Source: Sthenelais limicola
Taxonomy: Eukaryota > Annelida > Polychaeta > Phyllodocida > Sigalionidae
Length of the DNA stretch: 64,000 bases
Direction: 5' to 3'
Assembly: GCA_942159475.1 (NCBI GenBank)
Contig: OW804100.1
Span: 7,518,127-7,582,126 of the forward strand
Position numbers and translations under genes: made by a program. Within the stretch, counting starts at the first letter, position 1; each line of letters starts with the position of its first letter. Shown here one piece after another: positions 34,053 to 46,574 of this stretch. The notes beneath the pieces were generated by a model. The model saw nothing but the letters and a program-made list of their open reading frames with translations, was not told the origin of the DNA and did not search any database.

Positions 34053-34273
34053 GCGTTTAACGCTTAGTCACCCGTTTTTTTCGGCCGCGGCCGAAATTAC
34101 CGGCCGAAAAAAGCGCAGCGCGCATTTGGCGCACCCGCTTTAGTCGGAGGATCCCGTATGTATCGGCCGATTTTGACGGATGCGAAAAAGACGCTCCCCA
34201 TTCAATTACTATTGAGCCGCTTTTTGCGCATGCGCAATTTTCGGTTATATGCATTCCGCTTTCCATAATATAT

Positions 34274-35689
34274 AGCAGAAATATGAGTAGACGTATTGTC
34301 TTTATTATTATTTATTATTATTATTATCACCATATTTTATTAGTAGTATTTCTGCTATATAGAGCTGAAAGATATATCATCGGAGGTGTAGCAAATGTCA
34401 CCCATGCTGCTAGTGTATATTATGTATTAGATGTGTAATGTTTAGTCTGGTTGGCCGAGCGTTCAGACAACAACAAAAGACCACCAGGTGAGCTGGGGTT
34501 AAGTAATACAAATTATAATATTCAACATATTATTTATTTGCACCTAAAAGTGTACAAAAACAAGACATACATCTGAAAGGTGTCTTCCAGGTCTTCCAGT
34601 ATGTTCCCAGACTAGACTACTGAACCTAAGATTAAGATAAGATAAATTAACAAGGGGAGATCAAACCATCTACATCCATTCAAGTGCTGTGAGGATAAAG
34701 TCATTTTTCATATTTCTGGAACTTAACGCTACTACTGGCCTAACCTAGTGTAGCAAGGTAGATATAGGTGAAGCTAAAAATGAGAACAAGAAAGAGAACT
34801 GCAGGTTCTCAGGTAACTAAACATGCGAGACCAATGCAAAGCATCAATACAGAATTTGAATTAAAAAGGTGTTGCACATCACTATGCAATGCAAATGCCC
34901 TGTACGAGCTCCCGTGAGAGGCTGTGCACTATATGCAACGGGGCCATGTATGTTTCCCATGTATGTCCATTAACTACATTTTTTCCAGAGAGTGCGAATA
35001 TTAAGTCTTTGTTAAAATGTTTGACTTTTTCTTTAGAGTCATTTATAAGCCAAGTTCCAGGCTCAAATATGACTACAGTTTCCTATATTCTGACCTATCG
35101 ATTGCATTACCCTGTTGCGACCATATACATATGCAGGATTGTTGTTGTTAATGTTACCAGCCTCTCTGCTTCAATGTTACTTTAATGTGGTCATATATCA
35201 TTTGCTACTCATATCTATTAACTCTCTGGTTATCTATCATCAGGTGGCCTGCGGCAATGATATAGCACCTGAAATATTTAATTCAAGTGTGAGACGTGAT
35301 ACAATCGCTCATACTCATAAGCCATCAGACTACAGTACAGTCCTGTGTGGCAATTCGAGAAATCAGAGTTGAAGTCTGGTAGATAAATATCTTGGAGTCA
35401 AAAGATTCAGATGAACTCCAAATGGATTGATATTTTACCAGTCGGCTGTCAGCACACATACATACCTATACACACACCCACCCACACACCCACACAGACA
35501 CACATATATATAATTTTATATATATTGTATACATGTATCTTTACTGTATAGAAATTTCCACCTGTTATTTTTTTTAAAACTTTTGGGTAAGCAAGAAGTT
35601 ATTGTATACAACCCTTATTTTCCAACTAGAAGGGATTTCATGCGTGATTGTTTAAAAATAAGGTATAAAGGATAAATAAATAAATCAAA
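34274..35689. other. Non-coding interval
   Basis: Near 34443-34503, TGGTTGGCCGAGCG followed by GGGGTTAAG resembles a decayed tRNA-Leu/Ser-like SINE head, too weak to call. A CA-rich tract lies at about 35453-35505. No gene seen. Confidence 0.4.
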
Positions 35690-36360
35690 ATTATGCATAT
35701 TCACATGTTCTAGTCCTGTTTCAAGCTCTCTTATGGCATCAGCAGATCTAGAAAAGGTGGCCCAATATATTTATTTGGCTGTATTTCTGGTTTGAAAATG
35801 ATTATAAATTAAATTATATTTGAAATGATTCAAAGCATATAACTTGTTCAACTGATGTGTTATTGTGTGTGTTTAAGCATCACGCATGAAGTCCCATCAA
35901 ATATCATGACATAGGGTTAGCTCAATATATATCCTTTGCTCTATATATTTGGTTTGGAAGTCTTCACCAATTAGTTTTCATTCCATTTAAAATGATTTAA
36001 AGTAAGTTTACGCTATTTTCATTTTATAAAGCATGTTCAACTAATTTATGTTGTTTTACATGGTTTACATGTTGTTTTACATGTTAACGCATGAAATCCC
36101 TTTAATAATCATGGCATAAGGTGGTCCTAAAATAGATCTTGGGTTCTCTTTTGGGGTTGGAGTAATGATTAATTAGTTTTGATACCATTTTCAATTGTTT
36201 AAAGTGAGGTGATGTTTTTTTATTCCATATAATTAGAAATCCCATCAATGATCATGATATGGAGTGACCCAATATATGTATCTTGGCTCTCTCTTTGGAT
36301 TTTAAGTAATTATAAATTAGTTTAGATCCCATTTCAAATTATTTAAAGCAAGGTTTTTTT
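35690..36360. repeat. Old diverged ~185-200 bp tandem repeat, left part
   Basis: CACGCATGAARTCCCATCAA, GATCATGAYATAGGGTGGCC and TTCCATTTNAAATGATTTAAAG recur at about 35881, 36085 and 36235. The same units resume at 39240-39790, so the intervening LINE-containing DNA split an existing satellite. Confidence 0.65.
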
Positions 36361-36666
36361 TAAATAAATTTTTATTGGTCAAGGTTTCACAAAGTGATAA
36401 TTCTCATTCGCCAAGTACAAAACTTAATCATTTAATTTTACCATATCATTACCTTTTAACATTTACCTTTTTAAACATTTAATTATCTACAGACACTCTA
36501 TGCAATATTTAACCAATCATTTAATGGTGTGATTATATAATTAATTTCTTACATTTTCCTTAAGATGGGTGTTCTTCACATATCGTTTCAATTCAAAACA
36601 ATACGATCCTCTATAAATCAATACAATAATACAATTACAATCAATACAATATTTTTGAAATTTTTG

Positions 36667-38088
36667 TGTGGCCTGGTAAAAACAACAATCTCCCAGCTAA
36701 ATTACTGGAGAGCTGTATTCAACGTCAGGTAGCTTCCTACTTAGAAAGAGAGAAACTGTTATGCGATTCGCAATTTGGTTTTAGAGAAGGGAAATCCATC
36801 AATGATGCCCTGGATCATCTATTCACTTATACTTATGATAACATTAATAATAAAAGATTAACAGATATGGTATTTTTAGACTTCAAAAAAGCTTTTGATA
36901 CCGTGAATCATAATATTTTACTTGACAAATTGAAAACTTTTGGCATAAAAGGAAATCCCCATAACTGGTTTCAGGACTATCTAAAGAATAGAACCCAAAG
37001 GGCTGTTATAGATGGGCATCTCTCCTCTTTACAAAAAGTAGTATGTCGAGTTCCCCAGGGGACATCTCTTGGTCCTCTAATGTTTATACTTTATATTAAT
37101 GACTTGCACAAGGTAATTAAAAACAGCCAAATACAACATTTTGCCGATGATACGGTTATTTATAGTTTTAGAGACAAAAAGTCCGATAACACGAAGGGAT
37201 TACAAGAAGATATTAATAGAGTAGCGAGTTGGTGTGCCGAAAATAAGATTTTGTTAAATATAAAGAAATGCAAGTCTATGACTGTCAGCTTGACGCCTGG
37301 CAAAAATAATCCGGTTCAACATTTCAGTATTGGTCAACAGGAACTTGAACAGGTTAAATATTATAAATTCCTGGGAGTTGAGATAGATGAGAGTCTGAAA
37401 TTCAAAACTTTCCTTGAAAAGAAAATTAATGCTATAAGAAATAAGATTAAGTCACTATCCAAACTTTAGAACATTTGTGATAAAAAAACACTATTATTAA
37501 TATTCAAAGTCACCATACTGCCACATATTGACTATGGTGACGTTTTCTATCAAGCAGCCCCCCAGAGATATTTGGATAGGCTGCAATCATTGCAAATCTC
37601 TGCCAAGGTATGGACGGGGAGAGCTGGAGGTGATCTAGATGTCTGTTTACCCATTTATCGTGTAACTGTATTAATTGATGAATAAAGTAGTTCTTATCTT
37701 ATCTTATCTTATAAAGATTGCGTTAAAGCTACCAAAGTATACCAGCTCCAAAGAAATTCATAGGGAAGTTAATATGGTGTCCATTTCTACTAGAAGGGAC
37801 AGTCATATCCTAGAAATTGCTTTTAGGAAATCCCTGATTGAATCAAACTTAGATAATAGGAAAGTAGCCCTAAGAGGGCTAAGCAAAGGTAAAAAACTAC
37901 AAGTTATTCATCCGAACAACGAAAGTTTAAAAAAATCGTATATTTATAAGGCTTCCACAATGTGGAACAATCTTCCCCAAAAGCCTAGGGAAATCCCAAA
38001 CAGAAGAGAATTCAGACTTTATCTCAAGAACTCGTACCCCCAGGAGTTTGATGAATACTTAAAAGAGGACAGTATTATCTTGAAATAA
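36667..38088 (+). pseudogene. LINE ORF2 relic with reverse transcriptase
   Basis: The first frame (to 37469) has, in order, CDSQFGFREGKSINDALDHL, VFLDFKKAFDTVNH (catalytic Asp), RVPQGTSLGPLMFILYINDL, HFADDTVIY (FADD active site, about 37139) and the thumb CAENKILLNIKKCK with YKFLGVEIDE. After a stop at 37467, ILPHIDYGDVFYQ continues to about 37610. A TTATC microsatellite at about 37697-37714 interrupts, and the C-terminal frame 37675-38088 ends with WNNLPQKPREIPNRREFRLY. This is a CR1/Jockey/L2-group element, 5'-truncated and inactive, but less decayed than the one at 12400. Confidence 0.9.
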
Positions 38089-39239
38089 TCTAGCCCTCTT
38101 CTTATAAAACAACTTGGTAATATGTTAGTTGGAACTGTTGGTAATGTTGTGGGTTGGGGGGGAAGGGGGGAAATAAGCATGTAAGCCTTGTGTTCAAGAC
38201 CGAGATATCGGTTAATTGGTTTTTAACCAACGGGAAGGGTTAGGGGTAACAAACTTGTTGCATTGTTGATTATTCACGGCATTGTCTAATATTATTACTT
38301 TTGTCGACGTGAGCTATTAATTCCGACCAGTATAGGAAGGAACGTTATGCTATGCAACTCTGACCAGTACAGGGAGGATTCGTCTTTTGATAAATGGTGA
38401 CTGTGAGATTGTACCGAAATATTTTAAAATGAAAACAATTAATAACACCTAATATTATAGCCTCTGTGAGCGGCTATCTAGTACAATGAGCCGACGAAGC
38501 ATGTTCTTATATCTACCAGGATAGCGGAAATTTACATATTGAATCTATTAGGAGTATTAAGGAACATCTTGAAGATCACGTTGGACACCTCAAATGCTTT
38601 ACACTTTTCTTCTACACCAGGAACAATTGAAAAACAAGGCGACGGATATAACATCTAATCCAGACAAATTGTGATCGAAAATAATGACTTGAAAGAACAC
38701 TTGGAGTACTACTCCTTACCTTACATGGACCTCTCTAAAAGACAGTCAATATTTAGATTAAATTACCTACTAATAATGTTACTTCAGGATCAATGATTAT
38801 TGATGTTAGTTTAAGTTTTCATTATCACTAAATTAACCTTTGTTTTAATGGGCCACCAGGAAGAACACTTCTGTGAGGTTTTGCATCCTATTCCTGATTT
38901 TTATATATCATATAGGAAGTCGTGAATAAAAATTCTATATATATATATTACAACCACAGAATGAGTTCGCGGATAAATGACATATTTACCATGATGCACA
39001 AAACTACTCTACTCTCATCATTTTGCAACTGGCATACGTCTACTTTATACTCTAGCCCCTCATTAGGTATTTTTAGACTTTTGTCTTCTCTTTTACTCTC
39101 TCCAGTTGTTGTTGTTTTTTAGGGTTAATTTCAGATTATTCCAACTTTTCAATTTGTCAAGTGGATTCAATTTATTCCAAATTTTTGGGCCTTGGATATG
39201 GGGGGGGGGGGGGCTCTATTAATTTTTTTCGATCTTGCC
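38089..39239. other. Non-coding, probably LINE 3' flank and repeats
   Basis: G-rich run at 38155-38170, short (AT)n at about 38937-38949, poly-G at 39199-39212. No gene. Confidence 0.4.
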
Positions 39240-39790
39240 ATTGGTTGTAAGGTGATACTTTTTTATTTCATAAAGGTTGTTCAACTTAATTAATATTGTG
39301 TGGGTTTATACAATGACGCATGAGATCCCATCAATGGTCTTGACATAGGGTGGCCCAAAACATATTTTTAGCTATTTCTTTAGATTAAAAGTCATTATAA
39401 ACTAGTTGTTATTCCATTTTATATGATGCTGAAGTTGATGCCAATTTTATTTCAGAAAGATACTTCAACTTAATTAATATTGTGTTTCAAACTGGCTCAC
39501 GCATGAAATCCCTTCAATGATCATAACAGAGGGTGGCCCAAAATATATATCTTTGACTCTTTTTTTAGGTTGAAAGTAATTATAAATTAATTTTGGCTCC
39601 ATTTGTAATCATTTAAAGCCAGATGAAGGTATTTTTATTCCATAAAGGTTGTTCAACTGATGTATTATTGTGTTTCACACAGGAAATCCCTTACCTAGGC
39701 TCAACATAAGGAGCCAAAATATATATCTTTGGCTGTAATTTTGGATTGAAAGTAATAACAAATGCTTATTTGTACTCATATGAGCATCAA
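39240..39790. repeat. Old diverged tandem repeat, right part
   Basis: Units at about 39311, 39498 and 39680 share GCATGARATCCC and GGGTGGCCCAAAA with 35690-36360, spacing 182-187 bp. Confidence 0.65.
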
Positions 39791-41239
39791 ACATACAGAT
39801 TACATGTTTTACAAGTCATTCCCTTCAGTTAAATTAATTCGTTTCAATATTTCCCAACAAAATTGGGATTTCACTGTGAGTGTATAAAATAGGAAATTAA
39901 AAACGGAAATACTTGGACAACCACAGGTCTGAATTTGTTGGAATAAAACTTTTGGAATAAATATTTTTGGAATGTCAAATCCAGCATATTAAGATCCACG
40001 TTCAAAAAACTATATTCAAAATATTCTAAAATATTCTAAATTTCCCCCCCTTTCCCAGATCCCCCAAAAGCAAAACAGCACACACATAATATTATATATG
40101 AGCAATTCTCAAGAAATGGGCTCAATCCCTTTTTCCATCTTTACCACCCTGTAGCTTAGTAGATTGGTCAATTAGTGAGAATTAACCCCTCCAAATGCAT
40201 TCATCCCTCCATGACGATTTGTGCCATAAATACTTTTATATACATAACATGAGTATTTAGGGAAATAGACCCTCAAAACAGTGGTATTTTGGGCCAAAAT
40301 GCCACTTTCAATTCATAATTTGATCAAATAAATCAAAGAAGAGTAGGTACATGTGATTTAGCACTCAATTCCTTTATCAAATATCATTAAAGTATATATC
40401 CAAATTATATATTGTTGGAGTGGGAATTAATGTTATTCGTTATTTAACCGCTAGGAGGAAGAAGGGGAGATGATTGGTTGTTAGGGGCTGGTTCGTCCCA
40501 AAGTTGTTCTAAGTTCAATTACATAGTCCATTTCAATTGTCAGCTATCAGGGGTAGCGCGGCAGCTAACGCAGAAGAGCGATATAAGTAACTTAAATGGC
40601 AAAGGGGCTTGTGACATTGGGTTCAGATGGTTCAGCCTGCGCTTGATCTAGTCAGACATCAGAGAAGAGGAATATGGTTTCAGCAAGGCTTTATTCTTCA
40701 CACAGGTTCACATCATCATCCAAGGAATGGTCAACAGGGAGTGACAAACTTACTTGGCCCACTCTGGGCCTTTTATACAACACAAGCAATAAAATAGACA
40801 TAAAATGGTGGGGAGGTGTTGACAGGTTAAGCCGTCCCATGCATCCCATCTGTCCCCAGACAAGTTTAGGGAAGGGTGTGGATGCATTTATGTAGTGGGA
40901 CGTGTGGACTGAGTGACTTCCAAGAACCAGGGTCACAGCATAAGTTTGAAGAGGGAATTTGTGTATGAATCAACTTAGACAAAGTACCTTTCCTGCATAA
41001 TAATAGCTAATAATAATATAGTAGCTGATAAGCTCTGCTAGTCAGTTCCCCCTAGGCCTAGACTAGTGAGGCTTAGGCCGATGATATTTGAAAGTTTTAA
41101 ATCACCATTTCCTCTTAGTACACAAAAAAAATAAAACCCACGTTCATCATACTTACAATAAGGGAAAACTAAGATTCAGTTCTCCCATTAAGAAGTACTA
41201 AGTTAAGAAATTATCAAGTTAAGTAATGATATAAGGCGG
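39791..41239. other. Non-coding interval
   Basis: Holds GAGCAATTCTCAAGAAATGG at 40100 (related to the ATGGTCAATTCTCACGAAA family) with an inverted partner near 40167. 40640-40950 is a GC-richer block without domains. Confidence 0.4.
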
Positions 41240-41633
41240 GAGCACACTAGCCGCGATAAGCCTCACAATAAGCTTTGCAACAGGCCTCTGCAACAGAAAT
41301 GAAAATATTCGATCTTAGAGTGCATTGTATTGCAGACGTGTGGGCCCTTTGCAACAGGCTTTGCAATAGGCTTCGCAACAGGCCTCATGATAAGAAATGC
41401 GTCGCCGTCTATCGCAGGAATATTAGACAGGAATATTAGACAGTTTAATATTTGTTGGCAATAGGCATTGCATCGCGGACGTCACCATGCTATTGCAATT
41501 AATTGCAAGGCTCTATTGCAGAAGTGTGGTGACGTTTGCAACAGGCCTTCCCGATAGACCTCTGCAATAGCCAGGCCTATCGTGAAAGCCTGTTGTGAAG
41601 CCTATCGCAAGCTTATTTTGGCTAGTATGGCAC
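41240..41633. mobile_element. MITE with ACTAGCC...ATAAGC terminal repeats
   Basis: GCACACTAGCCGCGATAAGC (41243) is inverted at 41606-41633 as GCTTATTTTGGCTAGTATGGC. The interior is full of GCAACAGGC/GCAATAGGC words and has no frame. Confidence 0.6.
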
Positions 41634-42956
41634 CGGCTATAATGCGACTGAATAAATAGATACAAAATAAAAAAAAAATTTATTAATGGAATATGTATAA
41701 AGGCCAACATTTTATATAAGAGACTTAGTAAAATCAGTGATTTCATAAACAGTAGAACTGGGGCGGAAGCATGACTATCATGAAATGATATAAACTTGAT
41801 TCAAGTGACCAGACATATGTAACCTGGGATGCACTATCAGATGAACACATGACCAAGGTCATTTGGGGGTCATGGTCAAGTCATTTCAAGGTCAAATGCC
41901 AAAAAATGGCATTTTTGGACATTTGAAGCTGTGTTGTTATATGCTGAATGTTCCAATGCAGGGGCGGAGGTAGTGGCAAATATGGTTTTCTCATGGTTGT
42001 AGGTATTTTTAGGGGTAATCTTGAATGTTCCAAATATAAGTCATTAAAGGATTATAGATGTTTGAAAGTGACTAGAAGATCTAATGACCTCCATTTTGGA
42101 ACTCTTATCATGTTGTTTCAATAATGCCCTCAGCACCTATGGTGCTATAAGTGGGAGAAGAGCACCTCAATGTAGCCCATTAATTTTTTTTTTTACCAGG
42201 ACTAGATCCCCTCAATTGTCACCTCTTCCTTTAGTTCCTGGGGGGAGGAGGTTGTAGCCACACATGGGTTCAAACCATGACATGCTACTGATGCCAATGA
42301 GCCCACCCAGCACTTTAAGCCAGCTATGTCATCAACCCTCAAGCTTCATTGAAAAGACCCACAACAGGGTGTAAACGTTTGCCGCTCACTCCACTGTCAA
42401 GAACAATGAAGGAATTGGTGGAAGGAGGGGGAATAGTGCACAAGTTGCACAGCAATGAGTGCAATAGGTTCAGTGACTGAAACCAATGTGTTACTTAACT
42501 GATTTATTATATATGCTTTATACAAGGTTGAAAAATGTATATTTTGAAGAAATATTTTCTACTTGATTTGATGTATCACTTTGTAGAAATTCTTTATTGC
42601 AGTGCTTACAGTTACATCAAAATATCAATGTCAATTAACATGAAGTAATAAATATCTATGCAAAAAAAGGGAAATACCTCATTTCTCTGATTGGGAGAAC
42701 TTCATTGATAACACAACACACAGTGCAGTTCTATTCCAGCAAGCAATTATTGTGAAGGGAAACTGACAGACTGTTTGTTTGTAGGCCTACTGAGAGAAAA
42801 ATAGCTCACATTGTTGAATGAATTTAATTACTTTCATCGCTTTAAATCTCTTTAGAATCAAAAATAATATTTCTTCTATTACCGTTCACTTACTTTTCCA
42901 GGTCTGGTGTGTTCCCTGGTATTGTGTTTTCAGTAGGAGAGTAGCTGATAGATACA
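41634..42956. other. Presumed intron sequence before the trefoil array
   Basis: TCAAGGTCA-rich stretch at 41850-41920, and on the minus strand a GGTTTGAACCC B-box-like word at 42267-42277 without a matched A box. No exon recognised. Confidence 0.4.
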
Positions 42957-43016
42957 TTTGTTGAATTGCTTGTTCAATTACGCCATTAAAACATTGATGT
43001 TTGCCTTCATTAATAG

Positions 43017-43145
43017 GAATTTGTGCTAATGGTGACAAAGTTCATAGAATAGACTGTGGGCATACCAGGATTACTCAGACCCAATGTATGAACAAGGGTT
43101 GCTGTTGGGACAATGCAACCACCAACGTGGCCTGGTGTTTCGAAA
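43017..43145 (+). CDS. Trefoil (P-type) exon 1
   Basis: Acceptor CATTAATAG ends at 43016 and donor AAAG|TAAGTC context gives GT at 43146; 129 bp, phase 1-1. It encodes a full trefoil domain: ICANGD, RIDCGHTRITQTQC, MNKGCCWD and VAWCFE, with all six cysteines and the signature GCC-W/F-D and WCF. Trefoil domains form three disulfide loops and occur in secreted mucosal and zona-type proteins. This copy is the VH/TR/QCMNKG variant ending CFE. A phase-1 symmetric exon can be duplicated without breaking the frame. Acceptor pyrimidine content is moderate (TTTGCCTTCATTAATAG). Confidence 0.9.
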
Positions 43146-43637
43146 GTAAGTCAACATGTAACGTATGAGACATAAGCACTTGCATAGGAAAATTTGAGCT
43201 TATCTTTTCTCATACAAGCATTTGATATCAACTTTGATGATTTCTCTATTTCCAAATTCAAAGTTTTAACTTAACAGACAGAGAATCTGCTTGAAAGGGT
43301 GGAATCAAGGGAGGACCTCTTTTTTTCTTGGTTCAAACCAAATTTCTATTCAGAGTCAATCCTAATTTGTCAATTATATCTTGGGGTCCTTTTCTTCCTT
43401 GGGTCAAACCAAGCAAAGGGTGTTTACACTGCCATCTGGAATCAATGTTTTTGTACCAGGGGGCACACTTTACACCATAGTTCCTTAAAGTTAGCTACAA
43501 AGACAATAAAATTCAAGTCTCTCCCAAACTAAAAATATAGAATGTATTTTCCAATACACCTATTGAAGGAATATAAGAGTCTAATATTGTAATTGAAGGT
43601 TTATCTCATGAGATATAATGGATTGATATGATTACAG

Positions 43638-43757
43638 AAACAACGACAGACAATTGTGACCAGATAGTCTGTATGAATGGTGGTACATGCAACCTTTCAA
43701 CTGCTAAATGTAATTGTCGAGAAGGTTATACTGGAACCAATTGCGAAACTGTCACAG
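43638..43757 (+). CDS. EGF-like exon 1
   Basis: Acceptor GATTACAG ends at 43637, donor GTAATA at 43758; 120 bp, phase 1-1. It encodes TTTDNCDQIVCMNGGTCN, LSTAKCNC and REGYTGTNCETVT, with the six-cysteine spacing C-4-C-5-C-6-C-1-C-8-C and the GY..G turn of a classic EGF module. It lacks the acidic residues of a calcium-binding EGF, so it is a structural or adhesive module. It splices in frame from the trefoil exon before it (a|AA gives Lys) and into the next (g|GA gives Gly). Confidence 0.9.
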
Positions 43758-44425
43758 GTAATATTCATCCTGATATAATTATTGCTGGTCTCATCAGGTA
43801 CCAGAATAAAACCTTGAACAGAAAATGGTATCAGGTGGAATTCCAAACCAAACACATATATGTGTATACCAAAATTAATAAATGTATATCTAAATGTCTC
43901 TAGTTTTCAGAAATATTTTCTTTATGCAAGAATACACAACGGAGTAGCTTTTGCCTTCTTCATTATAATACCAGCAGTATGTTATGTAATGTTACATGAT
44001 GCGATGTTATTAATTAGTGTATAGTTATTATTCTCAGTACCAATATCCTATAGGTATTCAAGATAGCTCAAGACTTATCAAGTGTAAATATGCAACATGG
44101 AAGCATAATCAGTATGCATGAACCTATATAAAGGAGTATGTGCTAATGTACCTGCCATAATAGGTGGGGGCGTATCTTGCCAATCCATGACCTACCAGTG
44201 TTCTATATTTACTCAAACTAATATGTTTAGAAAACTCCTCTGTCTTAGGAGTCATACAAATCATAACATTCTGGAGTATCTGCTATTATCCACTTTACAT
44301 CAAAGTTATCCAATTCATAAGTTTCTTTCATTTTTACCTTTGCTCTGTAAGTTTGGAACAATGAAACTGTTGAATTGCTTGTTCAATTACGCCATTAAAA
44401 CATTGATATTTCCCTTCATTAATAG

Positions 44426-44554
44426 GAATTTGTGCTAATGGTGACAAAGGTTCTAGAATAGACTGTGGGCATAACGGGATTACTCAGACTGAATGTATGG
44501 ACAAGGGTTGCTGTTGGGACAATGCAACCACCAACGTGGCCTGGTGTTTCAAAA
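44426..44554 (+). CDS. Trefoil exon 2
   Basis: GS variant: DKGSRIDCGHNGITQTEC with MDKGCCW and ending CFK. Same splice sites and phase as exon 1; the preceding intron is the M type (ATTTCCCTTC before the acceptor). Confidence 0.9.
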
Positions 44555-45045
44555 GTAAGTCAACATGTAACATATGAGACATAAGCACATGTATAGGAAA
44601 ATTTGAGCTTATCTTTTCTCATAAAGCATTTGATATCAACTTTGATGAATTCTCTATTTCCAAATTCAAAGTTTTAACTTAACAGACAGAGAATCTGCTT
44701 GAAAGGGTGGAATCAAGGGAGGACCTCTTTTTTTCTTGGTTCAAACCAAATTTCTATTCAGAGTCAATCCTAATTTGTCAATTATATCTTGGGGTCCTTT
44801 TCTTCCTTGGGTCAAACCAAGCAAAGGGTGTTTACACTGCCATCTGGAATCAATGTTTTTGTACCAGGGGGCACACTTTACACCATAGTTCCTTAAAGTT
44901 AGCTACAAAGACAATAAAATTCAAGTCTCTCCCAAACTAAAAATATAGAATGTATTTTCCAATACACCTATTGAAGGAATATAAGAGTCTAATATTGTAA
45001 TTGAAGGTTTATCTCATGAGATATAATGGATTGATATGATTACAG

Positions 45046-45165
45046 AAACAACGACAGACAATTGTGACCAGATAGTCTGTATGAATGGTGGTACATGCAA
45101 CCTTTCAACTGCTAAATGTAATTGTCGAGAAGGTTATACTGGAACCAATTGCGAAACTGTCACAG
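45046..45165 (+). CDS. EGF-like exon 2
   Basis: Protein identical to EGF exon 1, 1408 bp downstream of it; phase 1-1. Confidence 0.9.
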
Positions 45166-45833
45166 GTAATATTCATCCTGATATAATTATTGCTGGTCTC
45201 ATCAGGTACCAGAATAAAACCTTGAACAGAAAATGGTATCAGGTGGAATTCCAAACCAAACACATATATGTGTATACCAAAATTAATAAATGTATATCTA
45301 AATGTCTCTAGTTTTCAGAAATATTTTCTTTATGCAAGAATACACAACGGAGTAGCTTTTGCCTTCTTCATTATAATACCAGCAGTATGTTATGTAATGT
45401 TACATGATGCGATGTTATTAATTAGTGTATAGTTATTATTCTCAGTACCAATATCCTATAGGTATTCAAGATAGCTCAAGACTTATCAAGTGTAAATATG
45501 CAACATGGAAGCATAATCAGTATGCATGAACCTATATAAAGGAGTATGTGCTAATGTACCTGCCATAATAGGTGGGGGCGTATCTTGCCAATCCATGACC
45601 TACCAGTGTTCTATATTTACTCAAACTAATGTGTTTAGAAAACTCCTCTGTCTTAGGAGTCATACAAATCATAACATTCTGGAGTATCTGCTATTATCCA
45701 CTTTACATCAAAGTTATCCAATTCATAAGTTTCTTTCATTTTTACCTTTGCTCTGTAAGTTTGGAACAATGAAATTGTTGAATTGCTTGTTCAATTACGC
45801 CATTAAAACATTGATGTTTGCCTTCATTAATAG

Positions 45834-45962
45834 GAATTTGTGCTAATGGTGACAAAGTTCATAGAATAGACTGTGGGCATACCAGGATTACTCAGACTGA
45901 ATGTATGGACAAGGGTTGCTGTTGGGACAATGCAACCACCAACGTGGCCTGGTGTTTCAAAA
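45834..45962 (+). CDS. Trefoil exon 3
   Basis: Hybrid variant: KVHRIDCGHTRITQTEC, MDKGCCW, CFK. Preceded by the V-type intron (GTTTGCCTTC before the acceptor). Confidence 0.9.
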
Positions 45963-46454
45963 GTAAGTCAACATGTAACGTATGAGACATAAGCACTTGC
46001 ATAGGAAAATTTGAGCTTATCTTTTCTCATACAAGCATTTGATATCAACTTTGATGATTTCTCTATTTCCAAATTGAAAGTTTTAACTTAACAGACAGAG
46101 AATCTGCTTGAAAGGGTGGAATCAAGGGAGGACCTCTTTTTTTCTTGGTTCAAACCAAATTTCTATTCAGAGTCAATCCTAATTTGTCAATTATATCTTT
46201 GGGTCCTTTTCTTCCTTGGGTCAAACCAAGCAAAGGGTGTTTACACTGCCATCTGGAATCAATGTTTTTGTACCAGGGGGCACACTTTACACCATAGTTC
46301 CTTAAAGTTAGCTACAAAGACAATAAAATTCAAGTCTCTCCCAAACTAAAAATATAGAATGTATTTTCCAATACACCTATTGAAGGAATATAAGAGTCTA
46401 ATATTGTAATTGAAGGTTTATCTCATGAGATATAATGGATTGATATGATTACAG

Positions 46455-46574
46455 AAACAACGACAGACAATTGTGACCAGATAGTCTGTATGAATGGTGG
46501 TACATGCAACCTTTCAACTGCTAAATGTAATTGTCGAGAAGGTTATACTGGAACCAATTGCGAAACTGTCACAG
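46455..46574 (+). CDS. EGF-like exon 3
   Basis: Identical protein to the other EGF exons; phase 1-1. Confidence 0.9.

Larger units (their letters stand above)
24949..34273. mobile_element. 9.3 kb composite structure with long inverted arms
   Basis: The left arm (24949-26083) and right arm (32933-34273) are inverted copies. The outermost about 65 bp match (TATTATGGAAAGCGGAATGC against its complement near 34245-34269). After a diverged CpG-rich stretch, 25320-26083 matches 32933-33735 closely, including a MITE A copy in each arm (25453, 33372), the G/C homopolymer run (25719, 33339) and GATCTATATGATATAGAGCC. The interior is minisatellites, tandem duplications, a solo LTR and MITEs, with no transposase frame. 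It may be a foldback-type element or an inverted duplication. Target duplication is unclear (TA at most). Confidence 0.6.

Noticed and set aside
26100..34275. A transposase gene inside the large inverted structure
   Set aside because: All frames examined are repeat-derived; no catalytic or DNA-binding motif was seen.
34443..34503. tRNA gene candidate (TGGTTGGCCGAGCG...GGGGTTAAG)
   Set aside because: Only an A-box-like head is present; there is no proper B box and the stems do not pair.
42250..42300. Minus-strand SINE or tRNA from a GGTTTGAACCC word
   Set aside because: The only A-box-like word is far too close to the B box and no terminator follows.
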